From the NCBI GenBank assembly GCA_015064085.1, contig SVSX01000006.1, positions 1 to 59,865 on the forward strand: a stretch of DNA of 59,865 nt, written 5' to 3'. This stretch comes from Oscillospiraceae bacterium. GTDB lineage: Bacteria; Bacillota; Clostridia; Oscillospirales; CAG-272. The notes under the pieces were generated by a model. That model was not told the origin of the DNA and did no database searches. It was given only the letters and a program-made list of their open reading frames with translations. Position numbers and translations under genes: made by a program. This document shows positions 12,332-21,061 of the stretch, piece after piece. Each line of letters begins with the position of its first letter. Position 1 is the stretch's first letter.

Positions 12332-13288
12332 TTGTTAGAGGTTAGTAATCTTAACAAAAGGATGGGGGGACAGGTCGTGATCGACGGTCTTTCCTTCGAG
12401 ATCGCCGAGGGGGGAATACATGTCATTCTCGGACCTGACGGCGCGGGAAAAAGCACACTTCTGGATATTATCTCAGGTTGTCGCGCTGCCGAGAGCGGAA
12501 GAGTGACCATCTGCGGGGAAGAGATGACGGTCACCTCACTCGATCAAAAGAGGAGGATCGGCTATATGCCCGAGGATATGCCCCTTTACGAGGATATGAC
12601 GGTTCAGGAATATCTTGTATTCATCGGCGAGGCGAAGGGGGTATCTCCCGAAAAGCTTTACAAAAACATAAACAGCGCGTTAGAGCTCACCACTCTTGAC
12701 ACCGTTTCGGGAAGGCTTATAAAGAAGCTTTCCGCGGGAGAGAAAAAACTTCTCGGAATAGCTCAGGCAATGCTCGGGAATCCCGACATTATCATACTTG
12801 ATGAGCCGACCGCCTCGATGACAAGGATTCAGAAGGCTTGCTTTGAGGATCTTATGGGCAAGCTTGGCAGGATCAAGACTGTTATTATCGCAACCCGTTC
12901 GCTTTCCGCGCTTGACGGACTTTGCGAGGATCTGATGATGATATCGAGGGGAAAGCTTATTGCTCACGACACGAAAAAGGCGCTTGAGGAAAAGCTCTGC
13001 GCTGTCAAGACTCTCACGCTGACCGTGAGGGGAAGTGAGGAGAGCATTGTTTCCGCCCTTGAGTCGGTAGGGTCTGTTACAGACTGCACATTCAGCAAGA
13101 GGAGCGGCGGCACTGTTTCGGTGAAGATCGAATACGATACCGACAGAGATATAAGAGATGAGGTGTTCAGGGCTTTCGCGGCAGTGAACTGTCCGATACT
13201 CTCTATGGAGACCACTACGCTGACCCTTGACGACGTTTATATGAAGCTGACGGGTGAGAGTGACGGAAAAGGAGGAAAGGAAAAATGA
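12332..13288 (+). CDS. ABC transporter ATP-binding protein, GldA-like
   Basis: The 318-aa ATPase should power export or membrane remodelling with the two genes that follow. I use the TTG at 12332 because GGAGG lies 7 bp upstream and the conserved LEVSNLNKRMGG start follows directly. Walker A is GPDGAGKST, the signature is LSAGE rather than LSGGQ, Walker B is IIILDEP. The H-loop histidine is missing (VIIATRSLSAL in place of the usual STH), and the D-loop is ASMTRIQ rather than SGLDP. C-terminal residues about 220-318 form the extra domain typical of GldA/NatA-type ATPases. The gene overlaps the permease gene by 4 bp. Confidence 0.85.
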   Translation: MLEVSNLNKRMGGQVVIDGLSFEIAEGGIHVILGPDGAGKSTLLDIISGCRAAESGRVTICGEEMTVTSLDQKRRIGYMPEDMPLYEDMTVQEYLVFIGEAKGVSPEKLYKNINSALELTTLDTVSGRLIKKLSAGEKKLLGIAQAMLGNPDIIILDEPTASMTRIQKACFEDLMGKLGRIKTVIIATRSLSALDGLCEDLMMISRGKLIAHDTKKALEEKLCAVKTLTLTVRGSEESIVSALESVGSVTDCTFSKRSGGTVSVKIEYDTDRDIRDEVFRAFAAVNCPILSMETTTLTLDDVYMKLTGESDGKGGKEK

Positions 13289-13992
13289 CGGCTATTTTTA
13301 AAAGAGAATTAAGATCATATTTCGTAAGTCCTCGCGCCTATGCGGTTATCGGAATAGCTGTGCTTTTTTCGGGTGTGCTGCTCACAGCTTTCAATCTCAT
13401 ATCACTTTCTCCCTCACTCAATTATCTCTGCGAGGAGATGAAGCTTATATACGCTATAATCACGCCTGTTCTCGCTTCAGCACTTATTTCAGGAGAAATA
13501 AAAAGCGGAAGATACCGTTTGCTTTTTTCGCTTCCTGTCAAGAGTTCACGGATAGTGCTGGGAAAATATCTGGCTATGATGACCGTTCTTTTGATACCTA
13601 CGGTCATTATTGCGGTATATCCCTTGATACTTTCACTCTTTGGAGAAGTAAACCTTGGTGAGGCGTACCTTTCTGTGCTTGGACTTTTCGTCTTTCAGAC
13701 TGCTATTGGCGCGATATGTGTGTTTATTTCCTCGGCTCTGAAAAAGACCGTCACCGCAGCGGTTATAAGCTATATTCTGCTTGTCTGTCTTTTCGGTATT
13801 GATCTTCTCGGAGCGCTTCTCCCTATGGGAGGCTCTTTGGGATATTTTATCTCTACAGTGTCGCTTTTTGGGGCGGCAGAGTCGATCGGCTATGGACTGT
13901 TTGACTATCTCGCTCTTATATATTCCGCGTTAGTTACCGTGGCGTTTTTGGCGCTTTCGGTATCGGGACTTGATAAGAGACGTTATGAGTGA
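13285..13992 (+). CDS. ABC transporter permease, GldF-like (ABC-2)
   Basis: A 235-aa integral membrane protein with about six hydrophobic helices. It begins MTAIFKRELRSYFVSPRAY, the short amphipathic start typical of ABC-2/GldF permeases. Good GGAGGAAAGG ribosome binding site. It overlaps the ATPase gene by 4 bp and is followed by the GldG-like gene, the standard gene order for this class. In Bacteroidetes the homologues serve gliding; in Clostridia the substrate is not known. Confidence 0.85.
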   Translation: MTAIFKRELRSYFVSPRAYAVIGIAVLFSGVLLTAFNLISLSPSLNYLCEEMKLIYAIITPVLASALISGEIKSGRYRLLFSLPVKSSRIVLGKYLAMMTVLLIPTVIIAVYPLILSLFGEVNLGEAYLSVLGLFVFQTAIGAICVFISSALKKTVTAAVISYILLVCLFGIDLLGALLPMGGSLGYFISTVSLFGAAESIGYGLFDYLALIYSALVTVAFLALSVSGLDKRRYE

Positions 13993-14003
13993 GGAGGCAG
14001 GGA

Positions 14004-15452
14004 ATGAAGAATAAAATTTTTATTATAGCTGTCGTTGCCGTGCTTCTTGTCATTGCGCTCTGTCTTTCATTTGTGCCGAGCGCGGCGAGATATATTGACG
14101 TCAGCGGCGGAAAGTTTGACGTATCCGACGAGTCGAAGGCGTATCTCGCCACACTTGACGAGAGCGTTACCGTCCACGTTCTTAATGCCGACAAGAAAAA
14201 CGCCAAGATGGATGCCTATCTTGAAAAATACGCGTCCTTTTCAGATAATATCACTATTGAGTACGTGAAGGAGCGTGATGTTGCGGCGCTTGTTTCCGCG
14301 AAGGGCTACGAGGGTTACAGCGAGACGAGCTTTTCGCCGTACAGCCTTCTTGTTACAAGTGATAAGAGATCCGAGGTGCTTGAATTTTACACACTTTTCT
14401 GCTATTCAAACGAGAAGCTCGGCTTTGAGGAGATATCCTACAGCGAGTATAGCTATTATATGTCGGCTTTTTCGCAGAATGAGGACTATCTCGAGTATCT
14501 GAACAGCCTTATGTTTGAGTCGAAGCTCTATTTTTACGGTGACAGACTTATTACGAGGGCGGTGGAGTACGTGGCGCTCGATATGATCCCCCGTGTGTAT
14601 CTGGTCAACGGACACGGTGAGGACGACGTCAAGACGGGAAATATCGCTCAGGTGCTTACGACGATCGGTTATGGCTACGGAAGCTTTGATATTACGAGCG
14701 GACAGATCCCCGAGGACGCCTCGGTGATAATTATTAATGCTCCCGCGGAGGATTACACCGAGAGTGAGGCGGATGCTGTCATAGAATACCTTAAGGGCGG
14801 CGGAAGGCTGATATTTATAGGCGGCAAGGCTAACGCTGATATGCCGAATATCGGAAGAATCGCCGAATATTACGGTATTTCGGTATCGGACAGTTTGATC
14901 TCGGTCGAGTCGGGCAGTGATGACGGCGAGGCGAGCGAGGAGGAGCTTCACAAATTTTCTCCCACTCTGAATTTCGATCACGATATTTTCGCTGATTTTT
15001 ATACCAATACCGCCCCCGTTATCATAAACGCGAATGCAATAGGTGTTCTTGATGGGCTTCGTCCGTCACAGATCGTGACGCCCGTGCTTACAACAAGTTC
15101 GGAGGGATATCTCGATGACCCGAGCGCAAAATCCGTGCTGAACGCGGGTGTTTGCGTTGAAGAGGAGACAGAGCGGGGAAACACACGGATCGTGTGGCTT
15201 ACGGGAGCTGAGTCTTATAACGGTACAAGTGCGGGAACGGGAAATTTCAGAATGATCGCGTCGGCTATCGACTGGACAAATCTTCATTATGAGTCGGCGA
15301 TGACGGCAGAAGATCCGATACTTTTTGAAGACCCGTATCTTGCAGTCGAATCGGGAAAGCTTTTGAGCATCGCGGCAGTGACTATCGCAATAATTCCCGC
15401 GGCATTTGTGCTTTCGGGAGTACTGATCCTCCTCAAGCGTAAAAGAGCCTGA
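14004..15452 (+). CDS. GldG-like ABC transporter auxiliary protein
   Basis: The 482-aa protein has an N-terminal transmembrane helix (about 4-24), a long extracytoplasmic domain with the family's VYLVNGHGEDD element near residue 200 and a glutamine-amidotransferase-like region (VIIINAP...GGRLIFIGGKA), and a C-terminal helix (about 455-475) ending in KRKRA. Start chosen as the ATG at 14004 after GAGGAGG; a GTG 15 bp earlier overlaps the permease stop. It completes a three-gene ABC operon ending at a strong terminator. Confidence 0.85.
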   Translation: MKNKIFIIAVVAVLLVIALCLSFVPSAARYIDVSGGKFDVSDESKAYLATLDESVTVHVLNADKKNAKMDAYLEKYASFSDNITIEYVKERDVAALVSAKGYEGYSETSFSPYSLLVTSDKRSEVLEFYTLFCYSNEKLGFEEISYSEYSYYMSAFSQNEDYLEYLNSLMFESKLYFYGDRLITRAVEYVALDMIPRVYLVNGHGEDDVKTGNIAQVLTTIGYGYGSFDITSGQIPEDASVIIINAPAEDYTESEADAVIEYLKGGGRLIFIGGKANADMPNIGRIAEYYGISVSDSLISVESGSDDGEASEEELHKFSPTLNFDHDIFADFYTNTAPVIINANAIGVLDGLRPSQIVTPVLTTSSEGYLDDPSAKSVLNAGVCVEEETERGNTRIVWLTGAESYNGTSAGTGNFRMIASAIDWTNLHYESAMTAEDPILFEDPYLAVESGKLLSIAAVTIAIIPAAFVLSGVLILLKRKRA

Positions 15453-15460
15453 GGAAAAAT

Positions 15461-15494
15461 AAAAACGGCTTGTCGCGCGCGACAAGCCGTTTTT
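15461..15494. terminator. Bidirectional terminator between gldG-like gene and rpmA
   Basis: Perfect 16-bp stem (AAAAACGGCTTGTCGC and complement) around a 2-nt centre, flanked by A and T runs, serving two convergent operons. Confidence 0.9.
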
Positions 15495-15501
15495 ATTTAG
15501 T

Positions 15502-15780
15502 TTAGTCAGCGTATACGCTAACCTGCTTTTTGTCCTTTGTTTTCTGCTCGAACTTAACGCTACCGTCAATAAGTGCGAACAGTGTGTGGTCTTTGCCGAT
15601 TCCGACGTTGTTGCCGGGATGGATAGCCGTTCCTCTCTGTCTGAGAATGATGTTGCCGGCGAGAACGTGCTGACCGTCTGCCTTCTTAACACCAAGGCGC
15701 TTGGACTCACTGTCACGTCCGTTCTTTGTAGAACCAACACCCTTTTTATGAGCAAAGAACTGTAAACTGAGCTTAAACAT
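15502..15780 (-). CDS. rpmA: 50S ribosomal protein L27
   Basis: A 92-aa protein. The start [14 protein letters not shown] is set by a GGAGG site. The first nine residues (ending QFF) are the Bacillota-specific extension removed by the protease Prp to expose the functional AHKKG terminus that reaches the peptidyl-transferase centre. Last gene of rplU-prp-rpmA. obgE, which often follows, is absent here: a convergent operon lies downstream. Confidence 0.97.
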   Translation of the reverse strand: MFKLSLQFFAHKKGVGSTKNGRDSESKRLGVKKADGQHVLAGNIILRQRGTAIHPGNNVGIGKDHTLFALIDGSVKFEQKTKDKKQVSVYAD

Positions 15781-15837
15781 TATGCGTTCCTCCAATCAAT
15801 GTAATTTTGTGTACGTCGTTCCGAAAGGGAACGTAGG

Positions 15838-16197
15838 TCAGATATAATCGATATCCTTAACCTCTACGTCGAGGTAATCGTAATACTCTTCGATCATATC
15901 GTTGAGCTGATAGTAGTATGACAAAAATATTCCCGACACGGCGTATCTTTTTTTCTCGTCCTCCTCAAATTCGGGCAGAGCCGCCTTTGAGCGAACAACT
16001 ATATGCGTCGCGCCTTCATTGACGCTGTAATCAACGTCGGAGGCGTATGCCACCTCAACGGTGTTTATGATGAGCATTGTCATTGCCGAGAGCGCTGCGC
16101 AGAGAACGTCGTCTCCTGCCTCGCCGTATCCCGTGTGACCCTGCTCCTCAAAGCCGTAGAATGTTCCGCCACTTCTGAAAAAAACGATTTTTGTCAT
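15838..16197 (-). CDS. prp: Ribosomal-processing cysteine protease Prp
   Basis: A 119-aa enzyme that cleaves the N-terminal extension of L27. The catalytic signature is complete: GHTGYGEAGDDVLCAALS has the His and the Cys twelve residues apart. Located between rplU and rpmA with a 7-bp gap to rplU, the usual operon. The ribosome binding site is weak, so translation may be coupled to rplU. Confidence 0.93.
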   Translation of the reverse strand: MTKIVFFRSGGTFYGFEEQGHTGYGEAGDDVLCAALSAMTMLIINTVEVAYASDVDYSVNEGATHIVVRSKAALPEFEEDEKKRYAVSGIFLSYYYQLNDMIEEYYDYLDVEVKDIDYI

Positions 16198-16204
16198 TTT
16201 TTAA

Positions 16205-16516
16205 TTAGCCCTGGATAGAAAGGATCTGTACCTTAGTATAAGGCTGTCTGTGACCGATCTTCTTCTTCTCGTTCTTCTTAGCCTTGTACTTCATGACGTA
16301 AATCTTTTTACCCTTGCCGTTTGCCACAACCTTGGCACTGACTGTTGCACCCTCAACGTTGGGTGTTCCGATCTTGAGATCATCTCCGACCGATAATGCC
16401 TTAACACAGTCAAAAGTTACTGTGTCGCCCTCGTTAACCTCGAGCTTCTCAATAAAGATGATATCGCCCTCGTTAACCTTGTACTGCTTTCCGCCTGTTT
16501 CAATAACTGCGAACAC
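16205..16516 (-). CDS. rplU: 50S ribosomal protein L21
   Basis: A 103-aa protein starting [14 protein letters not shown] at a GTG, 6 bp after GAGAGG; an earlier in-frame GTG sits inside the ribosome binding site. The C-terminal [14 protein letters not shown] segment is diagnostic. First gene of the operon, behind a consensus promoter and a candidate L21 leader. Confidence 0.97.
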   Translation of the reverse strand: MFAVIETGGKQYKVNEGDIIFIEKLEVNEGDTVTFDCVKALSVGDDLKIGTPNVEGATVSAKVVANGKGKKIYVMKYKAKKNEKKKIGHRQPYTKVQILSIQG

Positions 16517-16600
16517 GAAAAGCACCTCTCTTTCATTATAGACTCGCTAAGTCGGGCGGCGTTTTTTTACACACGCACTTATCTGCCCACATTAAGCGGC
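16517..16600 (-). promoter_or_regulatory. Candidate L21 ribosomal-protein leader
   Basis: About 85 nt of untranslated RNA lies between the promoter and the rplU start. On the minus strand it contains GC-rich complementary segments (GCCGCTTA...GTGGGC and CGCCGCCCGAC) around a run of A. Bacillota commonly have an autoregulatory L21 leader at this position. I recognise position and general shape but did not fold it. Confidence 0.4.
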
Positions 16601-16605
16601 ATTAT

Positions 16606-16634
16606 ATTATATCACGCCAAAGACAGCTTGTCAA
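16606..16634 (-). promoter_or_regulatory. Consensus promoter of rplU-prp-rpmA
   Basis: Minus strand TTGACA (16629-16634), 17-bp spacer, TATAAT (16606-16611). Confidence 0.85.
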
Positions 16635-16689
16635 CAGTTTTTTGAAATTTTTTTGAAACTAACGAAAAAAGATGGGTGGAAAGTAATTA

Positions 16690-16718
16690 TTGACAAAAAA
16701 ACAAGTGTGATATATAAT
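16690..16718 (+). promoter_or_regulatory. Consensus promoter of the 155-aa gene
   Basis: TTGACA (16690-16695), 17-bp spacer, TATAAT (16713-16718), 48 bp before the ATG. Confidence 0.85.
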
Positions 16719-16765
16719 GAAGTTACACAGCAAGATAGCTAACATAAAAATACAAGGAGCTTAAT

Positions 16766-17233
16766 ATGCGTAACGTAAATATTAGTATTTGCCAAGACAA
16801 AAACATTGTTTTAGATATCCTCGGCGAGCATTCGCTGTATCTTAATGACTGTAATCTGATACAGGGAATGAAAATAAACGTAATATCTCTTGCGGTTACG
16901 GAAAATCATATTGTGATCGTTGCCGATGATCCCGATTTGTATGGTAAGGTAGCGGAATCTTATCGAGAAAAAAGAAATAGCAATATATTTGTTTTTGATA
17001 CAAATCACGGTGTGGCTTGTAACATTGATGATACTCTTATTGACGGTATTCATTTTCCATTTTGTGCAGGACATATTGCTACAGAAGAAGATCGTCTTTT
17101 TTTCAATAAGTGGCATGGAGTTGAATTCAAAAAGGATCACGAGTATTATATCGCAATTAATGATGCGGACGGACATTTTATTATCGATCTGACCAAGAAA
17201 AAATTCATTGCGGAAAAAACTTTTCGCTCGTGA
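16766..17233 (+). CDS. Hypothetical 155-aa protein
   Basis: A soluble protein I do not recognise, with no signal peptide or membrane segment. It has an isolated consensus promoter, a good AAGGAG ribosome binding site 6 bp before the ATG and a terminator, so it is a monocistronic gene. Alternating hydrophobic and charged residues suggest a mainly beta fold (NHIVIVADDPDLYGKV, NIFVFDTNHGV). Base composition is more A/T-rich than its neighbours, which hints at recent arrival. Confidence 0.7.
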   Translation: MRNVNISICQDKNIVLDILGEHSLYLNDCNLIQGMKINVISLAVTENHIVIVADDPDLYGKVAESYREKRNSNIFVFDTNHGVACNIDDTLIDGIHFPFCAGHIATEEDRLFFNKWHGVEFKKDHEYYIAINDADGHFIIDLTKKKFIAEKTFRS

Positions 17234-17271
17234 TAAAGCTGTGATCACACCAGCGAAATGCTGACATCGCA

Positions 17272-17305
17272 AGGACAGAGGACAAGCTCCTCTGTCCTGT
17301 TTTTT
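17272..17305 (+). terminator. Intrinsic terminator
   Basis: AGGACAGAGGA / TCCTCTGTCCT stem, 5-nt loop, then GTTTTTT. Confidence 0.85.
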
Positions 17306-17335
17306 AGCCGACGCAAATGTTTTCGCAAAATTATA

Positions 17336-17364
17336 TTGCAATTTTTGCGGATATGGTGTATAAT
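17336..17364 (+). promoter_or_regulatory. Promoter of the M16 peptidase-like pair
   Basis: TTGCAA (17336-17341), 17-bp spacer, TATAAT (17359-17364), 31 bp before the ATG at 17396. Confidence 0.75.
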
Positions 17365-17395
17365 ATCTCTGTATTTTTTTGTGATGGAGGGAGTA

Positions 17396-18691
17396 ATGAC
17401 CCCTATTAAGATAAGGATCAATGAGTCTCTTTCGCTTTCCGCTATCGAGACCGACAAATTCAAGACGGGTATGGTGTCCCTGAGCCTCACCGTGCCACTC
17501 AAAAAGGATGCGGCAGCCGCTAATATGCTGCTTTCGGGAGTGCTCCGACGGGGATCTGTGAAATATCCCTCAATGGCGCTGTTGAACAGACGGCTTGACG
17601 AGCTTTACGCCGCCGATATTGAGATCAAAAACGCAAGGCTTGGAAAAAACAACAGCTTTATTATAATTGCCGAGCTTCTTAACAATACCTTCGTTCCCGA
17701 CAATACCGACGTGCTCGACGGTGTTCTTGAGGTGATATCGGATATGATCCTTCACCCCCTGACAAGCGGGGACTCGTTTCCCGAGGAGAGTGTGAGAAAG
17801 GAAAAGCAGAACGTTTGCGACGCTATCGACGCCGAGGTGAACAATCCGAGAGCCTACGCCTTGAACAGATGTGCTGAGCTTATGCACAGCGAGGATCGGG
17901 ATTTTTCCACCGTTGCCGAGCTACGCGCGGCGGCGGAGGCGGCTGACCCCAAAGAGCTTTACGCTCATTATAAGCGGCTTCTTGACTCATCCGAGCTCAG
18001 CTTTTTCTACGTGGGCTGTGAGACTCCCGAGAGGGTGGCGGAGCTTATAGAGAAGCATTTTGGCGGCTTTGAGGGCAGAAGGAGCGAGGTGATACCTTAC
18101 CGCGCCGAGAAATTTATCGGGCTTCGCCGACGCACCGAGCCCTTTGAGGCGAGTCAGGGAAAGCTCTGTCTTGGCTTCAGAGTCGGAGTGTGCTCGGGTG
18201 AGGAACGCTATTTTGCCGCTGTACTTTTCAACGAGATATTCGGTGGTTCTCCCGCGTCAAAGCTATTTATGAACGTCCGCGAGAAAATGTCTCTCTGTTA
18301 TTACTGCTCCTCTTCATACGACAGTCATTTCGGCAACATCACCGTTTCAAGCGGTATCGAGGTGTCAAATTACGAGGTGGCGTACAGGGCGATCCTCAGC
18401 CAGCTTGAGGATATCAAGAACGGAAGGATAAGTGAATTTGAATTTTCGGCGGCGAAAAAGTCGGTCATCAACATTTTCAGGCAGATGAATGACTTCCCAT
18501 ACGAGCTTTTCGCCTTTTACAGCACAAGAGAGCTCTTTGGAATATCCGCCTCTCCCGAGGAATATATGCGCCGTTTTGAGGAGGTCACGCTCGACGAGGT
18601 GATCGAGGTGGCGCGCGGAGCTGTGCTTGACACCGTCTATTTCCTTGAAGGGATACTTGGCGGCGAGGAAGAGGAGGACGAGGAGGAATGA
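17396..18691 (+). CDS. M16-family peptidase-like protein, YfmF type (inactive partner)
   Basis: A 431-aa member of the pitrilysin/insulinase fold. Start is the ATG after TGGAGGG; an upstream open frame crosses the terminator and is not used. It lacks the zinc-binding HXXEH near the N-terminus: the equivalent region reads LLSGVLRRGSVKYPSMALLNRR. The C-terminal half keeps the M16 'FNEIFGGSPASKLFMNVREKMSLCYY' type element. Such proteins pair with an HXXEH-bearing partner, here the next gene, which overlaps by 4 bp. The pair is annotated in Bacillota as associated with EF-P modification; no EF-P gene is nearby. The end is a run of Glu/Asp. Confidence 0.85.
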   Translation: MTPIKIRINESLSLSAIETDKFKTGMVSLSLTVPLKKDAAAANMLLSGVLRRGSVKYPSMALLNRRLDELYAADIEIKNARLGKNNSFIIIAELLNNTFVPDNTDVLDGVLEVISDMILHPLTSGDSFPEESVRKEKQNVCDAIDAEVNNPRAYALNRCAELMHSEDRDFSTVAELRAAAEAADPKELYAHYKRLLDSSELSFFYVGCETPERVAELIEKHFGGFEGRRSEVIPYRAEKFIGLRRRTEPFEASQGKLCLGFRVGVCSGEERYFAAVLFNEIFGGSPASKLFMNVREKMSLCYYCSSSYDSHFGNITVSSGIEVSNYEVAYRAILSQLEDIKNGRISEFEFSAAKKSVINIFRQMNDFPYELFAFYSTRELFGISASPEEYMRRFEEVTLDEVIEVARGAVLDTVYFLEGILGGEEEEDEEE

Positions 18692-19983
18692 GTTTGAATT
18701 TTGAAATATCGGAAAGCTCGCTTCTCCGCGAGAAATACTATAAATACACACATCCGTCGGGGCTCAGTATATACGTTTTCCCGAAAAAGCTGTCTACATT
18801 TTATGCAATTCTCGGAACGCGCTACGGCTCGATAAATTCCGCATTTGGTGTCGGAGGAGAGTATGAAATGCGCGAAGTGCCCGACGGAATAGCTCATTTT
18901 CTTGAGCACAAGCTTTTTGCCAATGAGGACGGAAGCGACGCTTTTGAGCATTTTTCCGAGCTTGGCGCTGACGCGAATGCTTACACCACTGTGAACAGCA
19001 CAGCTTATCTTTTCAGCTGTACCGAAAGATTTGACGAGGCGCTCGGTGAGCTTATCGATTTTGTTACCCACCCCTATTTTACCCGTGAGTCGGTGGAAAA
19101 GGAGCAGGGGATAATCGCCGAGGAGATCAGAATGTACGACGATGCCCCCGGGGAGGCGTGTTATTACGGAGTCCTTGAGGGACTTTACGAGCATCTCAGC
19201 ATAAGACGGAATATCTGCGGAAGCGTGAGCTCGATCAAAAAAATAACCCCCGAGCTTCTTTACGAATGCTACAGAGTCTTTTATAACCTCTCAAATATGG
19301 CGCTTGTGGTGTCGGGTGATATCGATCCCGAGCGTGTCGTCGAGATAGCCGACGCGCATCTGCCAAGGAGCTGCCGATCCATTGAGATCATAAGAAAGGA
19401 CGAGGGCGCACTTGAGCGAAAAGGGGTATATCGCCGAAGAGTAGAGAAGCGAATGAAGGTTGCGAAGCCTATTTTCAGAATAGGAATAAAGGACGCCTAC
19501 GTTCCGAAGGAAGCGTATCCGCGCCAGCGGAGAGAGGCGGCTATGCATATTCTCAACGAGCTGCTTTTTGCCCGTTCGGGAGAGCTTTATTCAGAGCTTT
19601 TCGAGAGCGGAGCAATATCTCCCGATATGGATTATTGCTATACCTGCTCGAGGGATTTCGGATATAACCTTATCGCGGGAGAGGCAGACGATCCCGAAGC
19701 GGTCTACTCAAGGATAGTTGAGTATATTGAAAATGCCAAGAAGAGCGGCTTTTCACGGGAGGATTTCGAACGTGCGAAGCGGGTAATGTACGCCGAGTTT
19801 GTAAGGTGGTTCGACTCCGCGGACAGTATTGCTAATAATCTGCTGTCCTTTACCCTTGACGGCACGGATATGCTCGGTTATGCCGAGATAATATCCGAGC
19901 TTACTCTCGACGAGGTCGAGGCGCTGCTTCACAGCGCTCTCTGTGAAGAGTATTTTGCGATGTCTGTAGTTTATCCTATATAG
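18688..19983 (+). CDS. M16-family zinc peptidase, YfmH type (active partner)
   Basis: A 431-aa protein with the inverted zinc motif HFLEH (about residues 70-74) followed by the expected downstream Glu region (EQGIIAEEIRMYDD). Start ATG overlaps the upstream YfmF stop, so the two subunits are probably made in equal amounts. Together they should form one heterodimeric peptidase with one active site. lgt follows 15 bp later and may belong to the same transcript. Confidence 0.88.
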   Translation: MSLNFEISESSLLREKYYKYTHPSGLSIYVFPKKLSTFYAILGTRYGSINSAFGVGGEYEMREVPDGIAHFLEHKLFANEDGSDAFEHFSELGADANAYTTVNSTAYLFSCTERFDEALGELIDFVTHPYFTRESVEKEQGIIAEEIRMYDDAPGEACYYGVLEGLYEHLSIRRNICGSVSSIKKITPELLYECYRVFYNLSNMALVVSGDIDPERVVEIADAHLPRSCRSIEIIRKDEGALERKGVYRRRVEKRMKVAKPIFRIGIKDAYVPKEAYPRQRREAAMHILNELLFARSGELYSELFESGAISPDMDYCYTCSRDFGYNLIAGEADDPEAVYSRIVEYIENAKKSGFSREDFERAKRVMYAEFVRWFDSADSIANNLLSFTLDGTDMLGYAEIISELTLDEVEALLHSALCEEYFAMSVVYPI

Positions 19984-19998
19984 ATTAAGGAGGAATTT

Positions 19999-21060
19999 AT
20001 GGTTACTATTTCTTTTCCCGGTCTCGGGATAGATAATTTCAAAGTTAACCCTGTGGCGATAGATCTCGGAAAGATCGAAATTCGCTGGTACGCGCTGATA
20101 ATCACCCTCGGTATGATCCTTGCGGCGGTCTACTGTATTTTCAGGGCGAAGCAAGAGGGGATCTCGATGGACAACCTTTTTGATATGGTGCTGTTCGGCA
20201 TCCTCTTTGGTATTGTCGGCGCGAGAACTTATTACGTGCTGATGAAGCTTGACACTTACGACAGCTTCCTTGAAATGATAGCCATCTGGAAAGGCGGACT
20301 TGCCATATACGGCGGTATTATCGGCGGCGCTCTAACGATACTTGTGATATGCAAGATAAGAAAGATCAATCCATTTAAGGCGCTCGATATGGCAGCTCCC
20401 GCGGTGATGATAGGACAGATACTCGGCAGATGGGGCAATTTCTTCAACGGCGAGGCGTATGGAACGAAGGTCGCCGCGGACAGTATTCTTTATCCCTTAA
20501 GAATGGGGCTTCTGCCCAATATCGACAGCTATTCGGTAATGTACTACTATCACCCTACCTTCTTTTACGAGTCGCTGTGGAATCTTGTGGGATTTATTTT
20601 GATAAATCTCGTTTACAAAAAGAAAAAATTTGACGGACAGATATTCTATATGTATATCTCCTGGTACGGCTTCGGAAGAATGTTTATTGAGGGGCTGAGA
20701 ACAGACAGCCTTTATATTGGCGAGTTCAGAGTTTCGCAGGTGGTTGCCTTTATATGCGTGATAGTCGGTGTGATAATGTTGATATACAATCTCTTACGTG
20801 AGCGCAGACGCAGAATGACGGCGGAAAGCTACGAGCCCGTATATCCGAAATTTTCACATTTTTCGTCTGCAAGCACAAGCGAGGACGCTGTGTCAGAGTC
20901 CGAGACTGTGAATGAGACGGAGGAGCTTCCCGAAGAGGATGTTGCCGAGGAGGAGCAGGAGGAGAAGCGCTACACCATAAGACGTTCGCCCTACAGTGTC
21001 GACGAGGACAAGGTGAAGGAGCTTTTTGACGACAAAAAAGAAGACGAGGAGGAAAAATAA
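19999..21060 (+). CDS. lgt: Prolipoprotein diacylglyceryl transferase
   Basis: A 353-aa integral membrane enzyme that transfers diacylglycerol from phosphatidylglycerol to the lipobox cysteine of prolipoproteins. It has about seven transmembrane helices, the YGGIIGG element near residue 110 and the family signature GRWGNFFNGEAYG near residues 142-154. Start ATG after AGGAGG. The last ~80 residues form a hydrophilic, strongly acidic tail (Glu/Asp-rich, ending DDKKEDEEEK) that is longer than in most Lgt proteins. Its substrates in this window include at least four lipoproteins. Confidence 0.95.
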   Translation: MVTISFPGLGIDNFKVNPVAIDLGKIEIRWYALIITLGMILAAVYCIFRAKQEGISMDNLFDMVLFGILFGIVGARTYYVLMKLDTYDSFLEMIAIWKGGLAIYGGIIGGALTILVICKIRKINPFKALDMAAPAVMIGQILGRWGNFFNGEAYGTKVAADSILYPLRMGLLPNIDSYSVMYYYHPTFFYESLWNLVGFILINLVYKKKKFDGQIFYMYISWYGFGRMFIEGLRTDSLYIGEFRVSQVVAFICVIVGVIMLIYNLLRERRRRMTAESYEPVYPKFSHFSSASTSEDAVSESETVNETEELPEEDVAEEEQEEKRYTIRRSPYSVDEDKVKELFDDKKEDEEEK

Positions 21061-21061
21061 A

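Noticed and set aside
17258-17395. N-terminal extension of the YfmF-type gene
   Set aside because: The upstream part runs through an intrinsic terminator and a promoter; the ATG at 17396 has a clear GGAGG site.
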